NCBI GenBank assembly: GCA_031216915.1
Contig: CM062297.1
Location: forward strand, 829,524,786 to 829,588,785
Length of the DNA: 64,000 nt
From: Pictodentalium vernedei
Taxonomy: Eukaryota; Mollusca; Scaphopoda; Dentaliida; Dentaliidae
Direction of reading: 5' to 3'
Shown in pieces: positions 11,745 through 21,639 of the stretch. Each line of letters starts with the position of its first letter. Position 1 is the first letter of the stretch. The position numbers and the translations under genes are program-made. A model generated the notes under the pieces. That model did not search any database and was not told the origin of the DNA. It was given only the letters and a program-made list of their open reading frames with translations.

Positions 11745-12227
11745 ACATACCTTGGCAAAAAAAGAAATAATGATTCTCAGCATTGGAAATGGTGAATTGT
11801 TTTGTTGCACTCAATGAATGAAGTGTAATATCCTTGAGTTTCATGTGCTGATGCGCGCGCAAGGATGTGTAAAGAGGGTGTGTATTGTGTTGGGAAGCAC
11901 ATTCATATGCTATTCGTCTGTAACAACTGACAACGATCTTTCCTGTCACGCTACATATTATAATCTTACACCAGTAACCCTCATTTTGGTGGATATGTTT
12001 CGGCTGATCTGGCCCATTTTTTCTATTTTAATAATCTGTTGAGACAGTTGAATTATAGGAAACGAAAGCCAATCTGCCGAAAGTGGAATTTATTTGTTAT
12101 TTGCAACTGCATTTATTTACATTCGTAGAAAAAAACGTAAAGAAATGACTTAATGTTTATATATTAATTTTACAGGTTCTCAATTTGTTAAAATCAGTGA
12201 GTAATCATGTAGCAGGTCTATAGAAAA
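11745..12227. other. No feature seen
   Basis: AT-rich interval with short unconvincing frames only. Confidence 0.3.
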
Positions 12228-12597
12228 AGTCTCGTCAGATCACCGAAGTTAAGCAACGTCGAGCCCGGTTAGTCCTCGGATGGGCGACCGTCTGAGCGAT
12301 CGATTCGCACTCCGAGTCGTGTCCTTGGGCAAGGTACTTAATCCTGGTTGTCCACATGGGGGCACGATGACGCTGTGTACTAAGGCGTACGGCACATCGA
12401 TAGTGCGCATGTCTTCAACCAATCTAACCCTGCTTGTGCTGTAGTGCGGAGTTACGATGTTGGGGAGCTGGCAGCAGCTCGTCGTTGCTCGGTGGTTCTT
12501 TCCGGGTACTCAGGCTTCCTCCACCCGTAAAACTGTCTGATTAGCCACTGTGCATAAGTATGTGACCTTAAACACCAATAAGTAAATAAATAAATAA
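12228..12597 (+). repeat. 5S rRNA-headed SINE
   Basis: It starts in the 5S-like sequence CTCGTCAGATCACCGAAG and passes through GGATGGGCGACCGT, the TGTCCTTGGGCAAGG block and the CTTCAACCAATCTAACCC region. It ends in AAACACCAATAAGTAAATAA. The tail is the same as that of the tRNA-headed SINE at 23653. The extreme 5' part of the 5S head is truncated. It would be transcribed by RNA polymerase III from the 5S internal control region. Confidence 0.88.
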
Positions 12598-12756
12598 TGT
12601 GGAAAAAGGATAGTGTGGGCATCCCTGACTTATATCGTCATGAAAACCGACTTTCGATAGAGTTTTTTTCCCTTGAAAGTACGAGGCGAGCGAGGAAGTC
12701 CAAATCAAGAAGCATGGAATTGTTGAGGAAACACCTATGACATCAGAAGAAAAATA

Positions 12757-12860
12757 AAGCCAAGTTTCCGTTTGGTACTTTTAATAAACGAAAACAACAG
12801 CCAGCTCCGCTGTCTGTTGTTTTCGTGTATTAAAAGTTACAATAGGTATTTGGCTTTTTG
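12757..12860. repeat. Hairpin
   Basis: Core arms 12777-12800 and 12815-12838 (AACGAAAACAACAG and complement), with outer pairing of CCAAGT/TTTGGC-type sequence. Confidence 0.65.
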
Positions 12861-14426
12861 TGGAAAGCTCACTTGAAGCAACCTCTTCACAAATAATCCG
12901 TTATTGAGGATATTTATCAGTATAATACCTACCAACACTAAGTAAGAGTCCACTTTAGGTCTTTGTTCGAGGAATGCATTTTTACAGTAATTTGCAAGTG
13001 TTTATGCTTCCAAGGAAAAGAGAAAATTACCAAATCCTACTCCTAGACTTTTATATTGATGGAAAGGAGAGTGTGTGTATTTTATATCACGATGTGCATA
13101 CTGTTGACATAATTAATAGGTAGAAAGAAAAAACAGTGACTGGGAAATAAATGGTAAAAAGCCATCTTCTTTATTTTTATACTACCTGAAAATGCCTGAA
13201 GTCTGTGAAATGATGATACAAATTCGCTAACGATTCGAAATTTCAATTTTTGTTTGAAATTCCCACACCCTTAGTGTTCAATTTACTGACAGTTTTGGGA
13301 AATTAAGAGGAGGTAAATTTCCTGTAAATCTGTTTCCAGTGAGGAAAATTGTCAACAATGGGGGGGGGGGGGGGGGGGGGGGGGGGGGTGTGTTAAGAGA
13401 ACGGACGTAGTGAGCCGTTAAAGTGTGGTGTATTTATCCTACTCGCCAGACCCCAAGCATATACTTTTAGCACCGTCAGATGCATCTCTCGATCAAGGAA
13501 ATGTTATTTTTCTATTTTTTTTAAACGTACTGCCACCAGGCCAACCCATGGTAGATCCGGTGTGTCATGAATATTTGCATTTGACTTCCTATTCCATGAT
13601 AATAGATCCTAATCGGATTTGCGCATTGCACTGGTCGTGCGCACAGACAGCACCCCAACCCCAAAATATTCATTGAGCCAATAGACGTGGTGTATCTAAA
13701 ACTACTAATTGCATAAAAAGTGAAGTCTTGCAGGTGAACTTGTGAAGCTGGTGAAGGTTGTGTACTGTTACTCCTAGAAGAAAATTTAGCTCACATATGA
13801 AAATATTGAAATTCGGATAAAGTGATGTCAACGACGTAAGAAACGTCATTAAGTGGCGTAGAAAGGAATTAATGCCCAAGCCATTTTACTTTTCTAGAAG
13901 ACAGTTTCCACAGCCACAGCTGCCAAATTCTAGTTCATAAACCCTCTAAACGACGACGTTCGGGAAAAATATGACGTCAAAGAACGTTTTAAGTGACGAC
14001 GCCAACCACTCGAGGCTTATCACATTTTACCACTTCGAAAAATGTTATCGAATAGATCTAAATGTGTCACACAAATAGATAGAGGAGTGCATAATGAAGA
14101 ATGGTGGATAGATAGTTAGATAAAGAATTGTACAAAAACTGTGACGTCAGTTGTGGCAAATGTTGGCATTGGTAACGTTCGAATCTAAGTTCATGTTACT
14201 TTCAAGACACAATTACCTCCAGGTGTCAAATGGTTGCGTACAATCTTTGGAAATGGTGAAGCCACGAAGAGTGGCGTCATTTACGTCGAAGTCGCCGGAA
14301 CAGGGTGGTCGAGATTTGGGAAGGAGAGTGGGGTTGAGACCTTATAAATTCAAACATTGTTAATGTAGTTATACGTTTTGGGTCCAAATACTCAATTCCC
14401 ATTGGTCAGCTGGATGAACACGTCAT
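12861..14426. other. No gene seen; long poly-G tract
   Basis: Contains an uninterrupted G run of about 27-28 nt at 13360-13388. The rest is AT-rich with scattered ACGTCA motifs near 13830-14000 and no recognisable coding. Confidence 0.35.
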
Positions 14427-14465
14427 GACCAAATGTAATTCATTTTCCAATGAATACATTTGGTC
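14427..14465. repeat. Short hairpin
   Basis: Arms GACCAAATGTAATTCATT and complement with one bulged base. Confidence 0.6.
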
Positions 14466-15640
14466 GAACTTTGACCCGCATTTACGATAGAGCGCAGTTG
14501 ACAGAATGTAATTCGGGCGGTGTTTGGGTGGGTTTATAACTTTTAGCGCCTCTCGCAGTGATCAGTGATTATAGTTTACTGATATGTTAAATAAATTGTT
14601 TTGAACATCCCAAGTTTCGCGTTGCGAAAGACGGCAATTTGACAAATTTGGGTCAATGCCGAAAACCGGCGCTCAACTCAGAGTTGTGCGCTTTGTCTTT
14701 TGTGTGAGGGCGGTTTTTCGCCTCGTTCGTTCGTACATGTTTTATTTCGTCTTTCTGCTTTGTTGTTTGGTAAAAAGTAGTTTAAATAATTATGGAATGT
14801 AATTATAAGAATTGAATGCAATTTTTATAATCTTTATTGGAGTATGAACGTGTGGGAATGGGTACAAATTGTATAAATCCCAAAGGATTCAATTCTTAAA
14901 TAAATTCAAACACAGTGGCGTTGTTGTGAATTAAATGGCTTCGATGATCACGATCCATCCACATTAGAAGGATGTATCGAATTTTTAGCCTGGAAATCGA
15001 CTTAATTCTATGCGATATAGCAATGATTTTCAGAGAGAAAGACTCATTGCATAATTGAAAAATCGACAGAACTTAACATTTCCGATAAAATTATTAGTGC
15101 GTACCGACCATTCCCTCGGCCCCTCCAGTATCAATGTCACAACCTGCAAATGCGCGTATTGAACAGTTAAAAAGTTAACAAAGGATATCACGTAGATTTA
15201 ATTATAATAAATGGTGTGCTGAAATATTGAAAACTACATTAATAACGTTATATTAGGAGTTACGGGATAATTTAGCTTAATTATGATTGTGTCCGGATTA
15301 TCCTGTGAAATCGTTGGCGCTGGATTCTGAATAGCATTATCTCATCACGAAGAGTTATTATTCACCTGATTGCAGAACGGGTGACTGCGTTAAAGGACTC
15401 CCGTGAAAAATGACGCATGTAAATAATATATAATCTTTGGAGTCTTGGAATTTTCGTGTCAGCCATTCTTACAACAAGAACATCGCAGAACAAAAATATC
15501 GGTGCCACACACTGGACACTCTGTGGGCGATGTGAAAAAATGTATAATTAGACATTTTTCTTGCTAGTTTGTAATTTTCATACAGTTCGGTGGCTGCCGT
15601 GTTGTAGTTTGTGCAGATAGTGTAAACACTAAGGTATAAT
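14466..15640. other. No feature seen
   Basis: AT-rich sequence without repeats or frames I can support. Confidence 0.35.
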
Positions 15641-15644
15641 TTAA

Positions 15645-15878
15645 CCCTTTACCTAACATGAAAAGCAGACGACACTTGCAAACGAAATTATTGAATAACT
15701 ATTTTACTTCTCAAAAACATAGGTTATGACCCCTCGTTGGAACGAGCTCGATGAGCTCGTTCCAACGAGGGGTCGTAACCTATGTTTTTGAGACAAAAAT
15801 GAAAAAAAGAATGAAAATTAATTGGCGATTTTTGAGAATAACGCTGGCCTGTTTGGACCGTTTACCATGGGTAAAGGG
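15645..15878. mobile_element. TTAA hairpin MITE, subfamily I
   Basis: Flanked by TTAA at 15641-15644 and 15879-15882. Ends CCCTTTACC / GGTAAAGGG; central perfect palindrome around CGAGCTCGATGAGCTCG with arms AACATAGGTTATGACCCC. Non-coding, piggyBac-like by target duplication. Confidence 0.88.
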
Positions 15879-15887
15879 TTAAACCCA

Positions 15888-15935
15888 TTTAATATAATTT
15901 TGACGCAACGAATCGTTGCGTCGAAATTATTATGA
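15888..15935. repeat. Short hairpin next to MITE
   Basis: AATTTTGACGCAACG and its complement (one mismatch) with a 3-nt loop. Confidence 0.5.
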
Positions 15936-16106
15936 ATTAGTGTTTGTCCCTTCTGGATATTTGATTCAGTTCAGAATCGACCTTTGCTCAGTTGCAAATA
16001 CCGTTTTGTAGACAGCACATTGGGAGTTGGTGAGAAAACAGATGCTACTCGTGAATGTGCTGCACCACGGATCGCATTTCGTCCGCAATTAATAGCTTGT
16101 GCAGGG

Positions 16107-16117
16107 TTCATATGTAT

Positions 16118-16184
<67 letters not shown>

Positions 16185-16185
16185 T
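16107..16185. repeat. (TTTA)n microsatellite, SINE tail
   Basis: About 19 TTTA units, the reverse complement of the AATA tail of the adjoining minus-strand SINE. Frames translating to IYLF repeats are artefacts of this tract. Confidence 0.9.
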
Positions 16186-16549
16186 TGGTGTTTAAGGTCA
16201 CATGCATATGCACAATGGCTAATCAGTTTTACGGGTGGAGGAAGCAGGAGAGAACCACCGAGCAACGACGGGCAGCTGCCAGCTCCCCAACATCGTAACT
16301 CCACACTGCCGAACAGGCAGGGTTAGATTGGTTGAAGACATGCGCACCCTCGACGTGCAGTACGCCTTTGTACACGGCGTCATCGTGCCCTCATGTGGAC
16401 AATCGGGGTTAAGTGCCTTGCCCAAGGACACAACGCAGGAGTCCGAATCGACAACCCATACGGTCGCCCATCCGAGGACTAACCGGGCTCGACGTTGCTT
16501 AACTTCGATGGTCTGACGAGAACCGGTTACCGCAACGCCCCGCGCCCCC
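16186..16549 (-). repeat. 5S rRNA-headed SINE, full length
   Basis: The minus strand starts GGGGCGCGGGGCGTTGCGG, enters the 5S-like CTCGTCAGACCATCGAAG, then the shared CCTTGGGCAAGGCACTT block and the shared tail ending in AAACACCAATAAATAAA. It is the most complete 5S-headed copy in the window. Confidence 0.88.
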
Positions 16550-16908
16550 TCCCCCGCAGGGTTCATACATCTCGTAAAAAAACCCATAAAAAAAAACAAT
16601 CATGACTTTCGTTGACCCTTTTAATAAATTTCCATGACTATGTAACGCTAAATTGGAAACTGAAGTGGTCAATACCTTGAAAACTAGGGCCCGACGAATC
16701 ACGCTACTTCTCTCGAATCGAATCTCGAATCGAATCGATCAAAAGGTTCGAAACCGAATCGAATCTCGAATTGCTTTCACTTTTCAATTGTTAAGATACA
16801 ACGGCCTGCTGGTGCTGTCTGTCTCCGCCGTGAACCTAACATCAATGGGCATACTAGACTATTAAAAAATTGACACGTATCACTAAGGTGGTCGAAGAAA
16901 AAGTCATT

Positions 16909-16990
16909 CATCGTCCTCTGAGTGCAACGAGGCGCCATCTGCAATGCCAAAGCATTGCCGATGGCGCCTTGGTACACTTAACGGACGATA
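16909..16990. repeat. Hairpin within hAT-like element
   Basis: Outer arms ATCGTCC/GGACGAT and inner arms AAGGCGCCATCGGCAATG-type sequence pair across a short loop. The GGCGCCATC part also occurs next to the hairpin at 54050. Confidence 0.6.
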
Positions 16991-17272
16991 CATTGTGCAA
17001 ACGAGCCGTAACGCAATCTGTACTATCGCTTCAAATGTCATTGTCATGAATTTTGCGACTGAGTTTGTGCTGTCTAGTTAGAATGGATACATTCAATCTT
17101 ATTCATCAGAAAACTGCAGGGTGAGTTGTTATCTTCAGAAAGTCGACAATAAAGAATTTTATTATACGCTAAACGATAAGTTATCGAAAAATTGCGGAAA
17201 GATAGAAATCATATCCCCCACTGTGAAGATACAGAAATTTACAGTTTCAGTATCAATAAAAATAGCTGCTTT

Positions 17273-17425
17273 TAAAGCATCACTTCAAGGTGAATACGAG
17301 TCAAATTATCACTGGAAATGATCAATTTGTTCTAAAAACGTATAATGAAAAGTAAATCTAGTGTTTTTGAGTGGATACCGATCATTTCCAGCAATAATTC
17401 AACGCGTATTCACCTTCAATTGATG
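17273..17425. repeat. Imperfect inverted repeat within hAT-like element
   Basis: TTCAAGGTGAATACG near 17283 pairs with CGTATTCACCTTCAA near 17405, and TGGAAATGATCA pairs with TGATCATTTCCA-like sequence. The TCTAGTGTTTTTGAGTGG block recurs at 17357 and 17607 and inverted near 17995. Confidence 0.55.
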
Positions 17426-17656
17426 CAGGAAATCCGCCAGCTGAATCAGATCGCAAGATGCTACCTGTCCGAGTATCGATCAAATCACTTCCGCGTATCA
17501 ATGCCCATCAGCTGTTTACTTTCATGCATCAATTCAAGGTTGAAACGAGTGGTATTATCGATTGGAATGATTAGATTATTACAAAAAGCGAATAATAAAA
17601 AAAAATCTAGTGTTTTTGAGTGGATACCGAAAATTATCTCACTCGTGACTGAGATA

Positions 17657-17912
17657 CAGTGCATGGAGAGTGGGTTGTAACAAAATCACCCGCGGAGTGG
17701 GGTTATCACTCAAAGTATCACTTTCAAATTCTGTGCATGTGGCCAAAAACACAAGCAATGTTTCAGCCAATGGACCTCCGGGTTTAACCCGGAGGTCCAC
17801 TGGCTGAAACTTTGCTTGTAATTGTCATGCTTTACAACAAATTCGCAATTATTACTTGGGTGGAATCTCCACTCTGCGGGTGATTTAGTGGTAATACACT
17901 CTCCCCGTACTG
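17657..17912. mobile_element. TA-flanked MITE, CAGTACG family
   Basis: Flanked by TA on both sides; ends CAGTGCATGGAGAGTG and CTCTCCCCGTACTG. The centre is the CCTCCGGGTTTAACCCGGAGG-type palindrome, shortened here in quotation. TA duplication and CAGT ends are typical of Tc1/mariner-type MITEs. Other copies: 47673, 61255, 62038. Confidence 0.85.
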
Positions 17913-18150
17913 TAGAAGGTTATTTTTGCTCGCGCAAGCGCTCGCGAAAAATAAATATTTGTCCCGATCACTCATGATATAATTTTCAGCATCCACTCAA
18001 AAACACTAGATATCCTCTTTGTATGAAATTCAAATATCTTCCGAATTCGACTTTTTTCGAATAATCAAGATGGTTTCGAATGGAATCAAATCAGTGATAA
18101 CATTATAAATCGAATCGAATCACGAACGTTCGCCTGACCCTATTGAAAAC

Positions 18151-18288
18151 CACATCCAGAACACGGAGTGCTAAATAACAGGTAAACTGATAGACAACAT
18201 GACTTACGTGTTTCAGGTGTCAACATACATTTGATGACTTTTTGATTATATTTCCAACTTCAACACAAAGGGTCTGGAGATTTTTGTA
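18151..18288. other. Unassigned short spacer
   Basis: No recognisable element between the two DNA transposons. Confidence 0.3.
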
Positions 18289-18315
18289 CATTGTTGCTAC
18301 ACCTTTCACAGTCTG

Positions 18316-18914
18316 CAGTGGCGGCGCCAGAGTTACAAAAGTGAGGGGATACAGTTGGGGATTGAGCAGCGCCGAGCTGGGGTGGGTTTCGGGGGGGGGG
18401 GGGGGGGGTCCTCTTTCTAAATTGAGAAAATTTTTAACTGTTTTGCAACAAAATCAAGCGAATATGGATATCATTGGAACCGGCTGAACAAGCCGGTTCC
18501 AATAATATTCATATTTGCCAAATTTCATTGAGTTATACCTTTGAGAATTTTTCTAAAATATTAAATTTTATTTATTGTTTAAAATTGCTGTAGGCTGAAT
18601 TCCAAACGGATGCCTTGCACGCTCTCGATTCTAGCCTTCGTCGAATACTCTTAAGCACTATCTTGTTTTTTGTTTGCAGATAGCGTGTGTGTGTGAGGGT
18701 GGGGGGGGGGGGGGGGGTGGGGGGGGGGGCGGCAAACATAATTTCAAACCTTCTCTGATTTAGTGCACTTGGGAATATGGGATTAAGCATACCGACCATT
18801 ACACCGCAACGTTCAATACAACAAAAATTAAAATGATAGTATTGTTTTACTACACTTGACGAAAAAAGTGGAGGGGTAAGTACCCCCATGTACCCCTCCA
18901 TGGCGCCGCCACTG
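18316..18914. mobile_element. hAT-like MITE with 8-bp TSD ACAGTCTG
   Basis: Exact 8-bp duplication ACAGTCTG at 18308-18315 and 18915-18922. Ends CAGTGGCGGCGCCA and its near complement TGGCGCCGCCACTG. It contains two G-rich tracts, a perfect GAACCGGCTGAACAAGCCGG-type hairpin near 18475-18510, and no coding. A second, left-truncated copy starts at 20658 as part of the block duplication. Confidence 0.85.
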
Positions 18915-18923
18915 ACAGTCTGC

Positions 18924-19097
18924 ATCCTGTGACGGGAGCACAGCGGCTCAGTTGTTACGGCATTGGACTTTAAACCTAAAGGCACACGGTTGGATCCCCG
19001 CCAGGCGTAACTGTGTCATGTCCCTGGGTAAGGCACTTCATCCCGATTGCCCATATGGGAGCACGGTGGCGCTGTGTACTAGGGCGTATTTCACGTC
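18924..19097 (+). repeat. tRNA-headed SINE, family 3 (interrupted)
   Basis: A-box-like GGCTCAGTTGTTACGG and B-box-like GGTTGGATCCCCGCC are followed by TGTCCCTGGGTAAGGCACTT and CTGTGTACTAGGGCGTA, the shared SINE body. It is cut at 19098 by a TA MITE. The duplicate is at about 21150-21323. Confidence 0.75.
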
Positions 19098-19099
19098 TA

Positions 19100-19228
19100 C
19101 AGTTAAAACTAGAAGTCCTGGCATGAACCGTGCGCTTATCTAGGCTTAATTGCGCGTAGGAATTGCGCGCAGTCGCCATATCGAATGGCACCCAAAGCAC
19201 GGCAGGTTCCCCTGATTACTCATAGCAC
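19100..19228. mobile_element. Half of a CAGTTAAAACT-family TA MITE
   Basis: It starts after TA with CAGTTAAAACTAGAAGTCC and matches the left half of the 314-bp element at 21326-21639, then stops before the central palindrome. Confidence 0.75.
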
Positions 19229-19392
19229 TGTGAAAGGTGTAGCAACAATACTTTTTTCAGTTGGGACATCTTCTTCTGGATTGGAGTGTTATATGCCGAT
19301 TGGCTTTTGGTACTAATTGTATACCTTCCATCGAGATGAGGCCTAAATTAACGGGCGCCCAATACTTGGGCTTATATCCCACACCCAGTTGG

Positions 19393-19566
19393 TTATATAA
19401 ATGGAGGTCTGTGATTTTTTGGCTGTTAGGGGTCTAGCATAACCAATTGGGATACGTGCTAATTAAATGAAAAGTTGTTATATAAATGGAGGTCTGTGAT
19501 ATCCGATTTTGGATGTTAGGGGTCTAGCATTACCAATTGGGATACATGCTAATTAAATGAAAAGTT
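19393..19566 (+). repeat. Two tandem copies of an 87-bp unit
   Basis: The unit begins GTTATATAAATGGAGGTCTG and ends TTAAATGAAAAGTTGT. The two copies differ by a few bases. The duplicate block has the same pair at 22223-22404, and a related fragment is at 35240. Confidence 0.75.
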
Positions 19567-19609
19567 GTGAAGCTCATCTGTCACTACGACAACGTGCATA
19601 GTCTGTTTG

Positions 19610-19953
19610 TTTATTGGAGATTAACTGCACTTTCAACAACCATAGTCATATCGTGTTGGGAGCTTTACGTATGGATGAAGCCTAAGTATCTGGAGAGAAC
19701 CACCGAACAGCGGCGAGCAACTGTCAGACTCTCCAAGTTACTAACCAAGCACAAGCTGAGTTAGCAGATGGTTTAGGTAAGTGTTCTATCGACGTGTAGC
19801 ACCCCTTATTACACAGCACCATCGTGCTCCCGTGTAGGCAATCAGGATTAAGTGTCTGGCTCCAGGACACAGCGCAGATGGCGAGAGTCAGAATCGAACC
19901 GTCGACCTTTCGGTTTGAAATCCAATGTTCTAATCAATGAGCTGCCGAGTGCC
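19610..19953 (-). repeat. tRNA-headed SINE, family 4
   Basis: On the minus strand GGCACTCGGCAGCTCATTG (A box) and CGGTTCGATTCTGAC (B box) are spaced as in a tRNA. They are followed by TGTCCTGGAGCCAGACACTT and the GTGTAATAAGGGGTGC body. The 3' side ends in the ATGGTTGTTGAAAGTGC tail type. The second copy at 22452-22741 has lost part of the tail. Confidence 0.75.
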
Positions 19954-20025
19954 CAACTACATATATTTACCATAAAATAAATTTCCAAGATGCATTGAGT
20001 ATTTTATCTATAAACTCCACAGAAT

Positions 20026-20092
20026 AATATTCCAACTACATTACAAAGGCGTGCCTTTGAAGGCACGCCTTGATAATGTAGTTGGAATATTT
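20026..20092. repeat. Hairpin, CTACATTACAAGG family
   Basis: Arms AATATTCCAACTACATTA and GGCGTGCCTT pair nearly perfectly. A duplicate is at 22811-22877, and a similar plan with different arm sequence occurs at 45355-45437. Confidence 0.75.
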
Positions 20093-20112
20093 TACCTGTT
20101 ACGACAAATCAG

Positions 20113-20450
20113 TATTGCATCCCAGCCACCTAATCGGTTGGTCAGCTTCTCAACACTCCTGCTGGTTTGTGAAATTGAGGCCAATAGTTCAAGTGTTTTT
20201 GAATTAGTTACACTTGCAAACTAAAATAAAATTTTAAATCAATTTAAAAAAAAAAATAAAGTATGCTGAAATCACTACAGTATTGCACCCCGGCCACCTA
20301 ATCTGTTGGCCAGCCTTGCAACACCCCTGTTGGTTAGTGAAACTGAAGCCAACAGTTCAAGTGTTTTTGCATTAGCGTCTCTTGCAAACTCAAATAAATT
20401 TTTATTTTAAATCAATTTAAATAAAAAAATAAAATATGCTGAAATCATAC
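20113..20450 (+). repeat. Direct duplication of a 165-bp AT-rich unit
   Basis: The CACCTAATCGGTTGGTCAGC block recurs about 165 bp later as CACCTAATCTGTTGGCCAGC, with the same TTCAAGTGTTTTTG and TATGCTGAAATCA sequence. The pair is present again in unit 2 (22890-23230). Confidence 0.7.
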
Positions 20451-20586
20451 TTTTCAATGCCAGTGCGAGAATGGTCTTGTAGTGTCTACAGTTATGAAAG
20501 CGCAGAGTTTGATGAAAATCGCTGTTTCTTGTTAGTGTGACCATCCGCGATTTTCAAATTGCGTTTACTTGAGACGGGTGCAGGCG

Positions 20587-20650
20587 AAAACGGCACCAAC
20601 TCTCCTTGGCGAATACGGCACCAACTGCCGAAAACTGCGCCAAGAGTGGC
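20587..20650. repeat. GCGAAAACGGCACCAA short array, unit 1
   Basis: Three degenerate copies of the GGCGAAAACGGCACCAA motif end unit 1; the array is longer at the end of unit 2. Confidence 0.6.
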
Positions 20651-21325
20651 TGGCGAATTTTTAACTGTTTTGCAACAAAATCATGCGAATATGGATATCA
20701 TTGGAACCGGCTGAACAAGCCGGTTCCAATAATATTCATATTTGCAAGATTTCATTGAGTTATACCTTTGAGAATTTTTCTAAAATATTAAATTTTATTT
20801 ATTTTTTAAAATTGCTGTAGGCTGAATTCCAAACGGATGCCTTGCACGCTCTCGATTCTAGCCTTCGTCGAATACTCTTAAGCACTATCTTGTTTTTTGT
20901 TTGCAGATAGCATGTGTATGTGAGGGGGGGGGGGGGTGGGGGGGGGGTGGGGGGGCGGCAAACATAATTTCAAAACTTCTCTGATTTAGTGCACTTGGGA
21001 ATATGGGATTAAGCATACCGACCATTACACCGCAACGTTCAATATAACAAAAATTAAAATGATAGTATTGTTTTACTACACTTGACGAAAAAAGTGGAGA
21101 GGTAAGTACCCCCATGTACCCCTCCATGGCGCCGCCACTGACAGTCTGCATCCTGTGACGGGAGCACAGTGGCTCAGTTGTTACGGCATTGGACTTTAAA
21201 CCTAAAGGCACACGGTTGGATCCCCGCCAGGCGTAACTGTGTCATGTCCCTGGGTAAGGCACTTCATCCCGATTGCCCATATGGGAGCACGGTGGCGCTG
21301 TGTACTAGGGCGTATTTCACGTCTA

Positions 21326-21639
21326 CAGTTAAAACTAGAAGTCCTGGCACGAACCGTGCGCTTACCTAGGCTTAATTGCGCGTAGGAATTGCGCGCAGTC
21401 GCCATGTCGAATGGCACCCAAAGCACGGCAGGTTCCCCTGATTACTCATAGCAAACACATGCAATGTTTCTGCCATTGGACCTCCGGGTTACCCGGAGGT
21501 CCATTGTCTGAAACATTGCTTGTGCACAGGCTATATGTACAGAATTTGGTAGCCTTTCTATGGTCATAACGCGTTGATTAACGCGCAGATCCACGTGCTA
21601 TTTGTGCGCATTTCACGACAGGACTTCTAGTTTTAACTG
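21326..21639. mobile_element. TA-flanked MITE, CAGTTAAAACT family, 314 bp
   Basis: TA on both sides; ends CAGTTAAAACTAGAAGTCC and complement. Central palindrome CCTCCGGGTTACCCGGAGG. It is the same length as the copy at 50991-51304. Non-coding, Tc1/mariner-type by ends and target. Confidence 0.88.

Larger units (their letters stand above)
16685..18142. mobile_element. hAT-like DNA element with 8-bp TSD TTGAAAAC
   Basis: The 8-bp duplication TTGAAAAC is exact at 16677-16684 and 18143-18150. Ends are TAGGGCCC and GACCCTA, and the subterminal regions hold AATCGAATCGAAT repeats at both ends. It carries a TA-type MITE (17657-17912) and two hairpins but no transposase frame. Related subterminal sequence occurs at 53592-53745 and 59643-60073. 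Confidence 0.8.
18289..19248. mobile_element. Outer inverted-repeat structure interrupted by hAT-like MITE
   Basis: TGTTGCTACACCTTTCACAG near 18291 is the reverse complement of CTGTGAAAGGTGTAGCAACA near 19229. If the 18316-18914 MITE and its duplication are removed, the remainder is about 350 bp with these long inverted ends, holding SINE and half-MITE sequence. It may be an element or a product of inverted duplication. Confidence 0.45.
18431..20657 (+). repeat. Tandem block duplication, unit 1
   Basis: From TTTTTAACTGTTTTGC (inside the 18316 MITE) to GTGGCTGGCGAA, this block is repeated head-to-tail at 20658-23440 with a few percent differences by eye plus indels. It contains the right part of a hAT-like MITE, a tRNA-headed SINE, half a TA MITE, short tandem repeats, a minus-strand SINE and a hairpin. 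It lacks the second half of the TA MITE that unit 2 retains. Confidence 0.85.

Noticed and set aside
12228-12330. Possible 5S rRNA gene
   Set aside because: Only the internal 5S-like segment is present, the 5' end is missing and the sequence runs straight into a SINE body and tail.
15984-16326. Frames translating to repeated IYLF residues
   Set aside because: They are the translation of the TTTA tract and the adjoining SINE.
18572-18985. Frames repeated at 18572-18985 and 20885-21211
   Set aside because: The similarity is due to the block duplication of a hAT-like MITE and SINE, not to a gene family.
19610-19953. Possible tRNA gene on the minus strand
   Set aside because: Same reasoning: tRNA-like boxes lead into SINE sequence and the whole is part of a duplicated repeat block.
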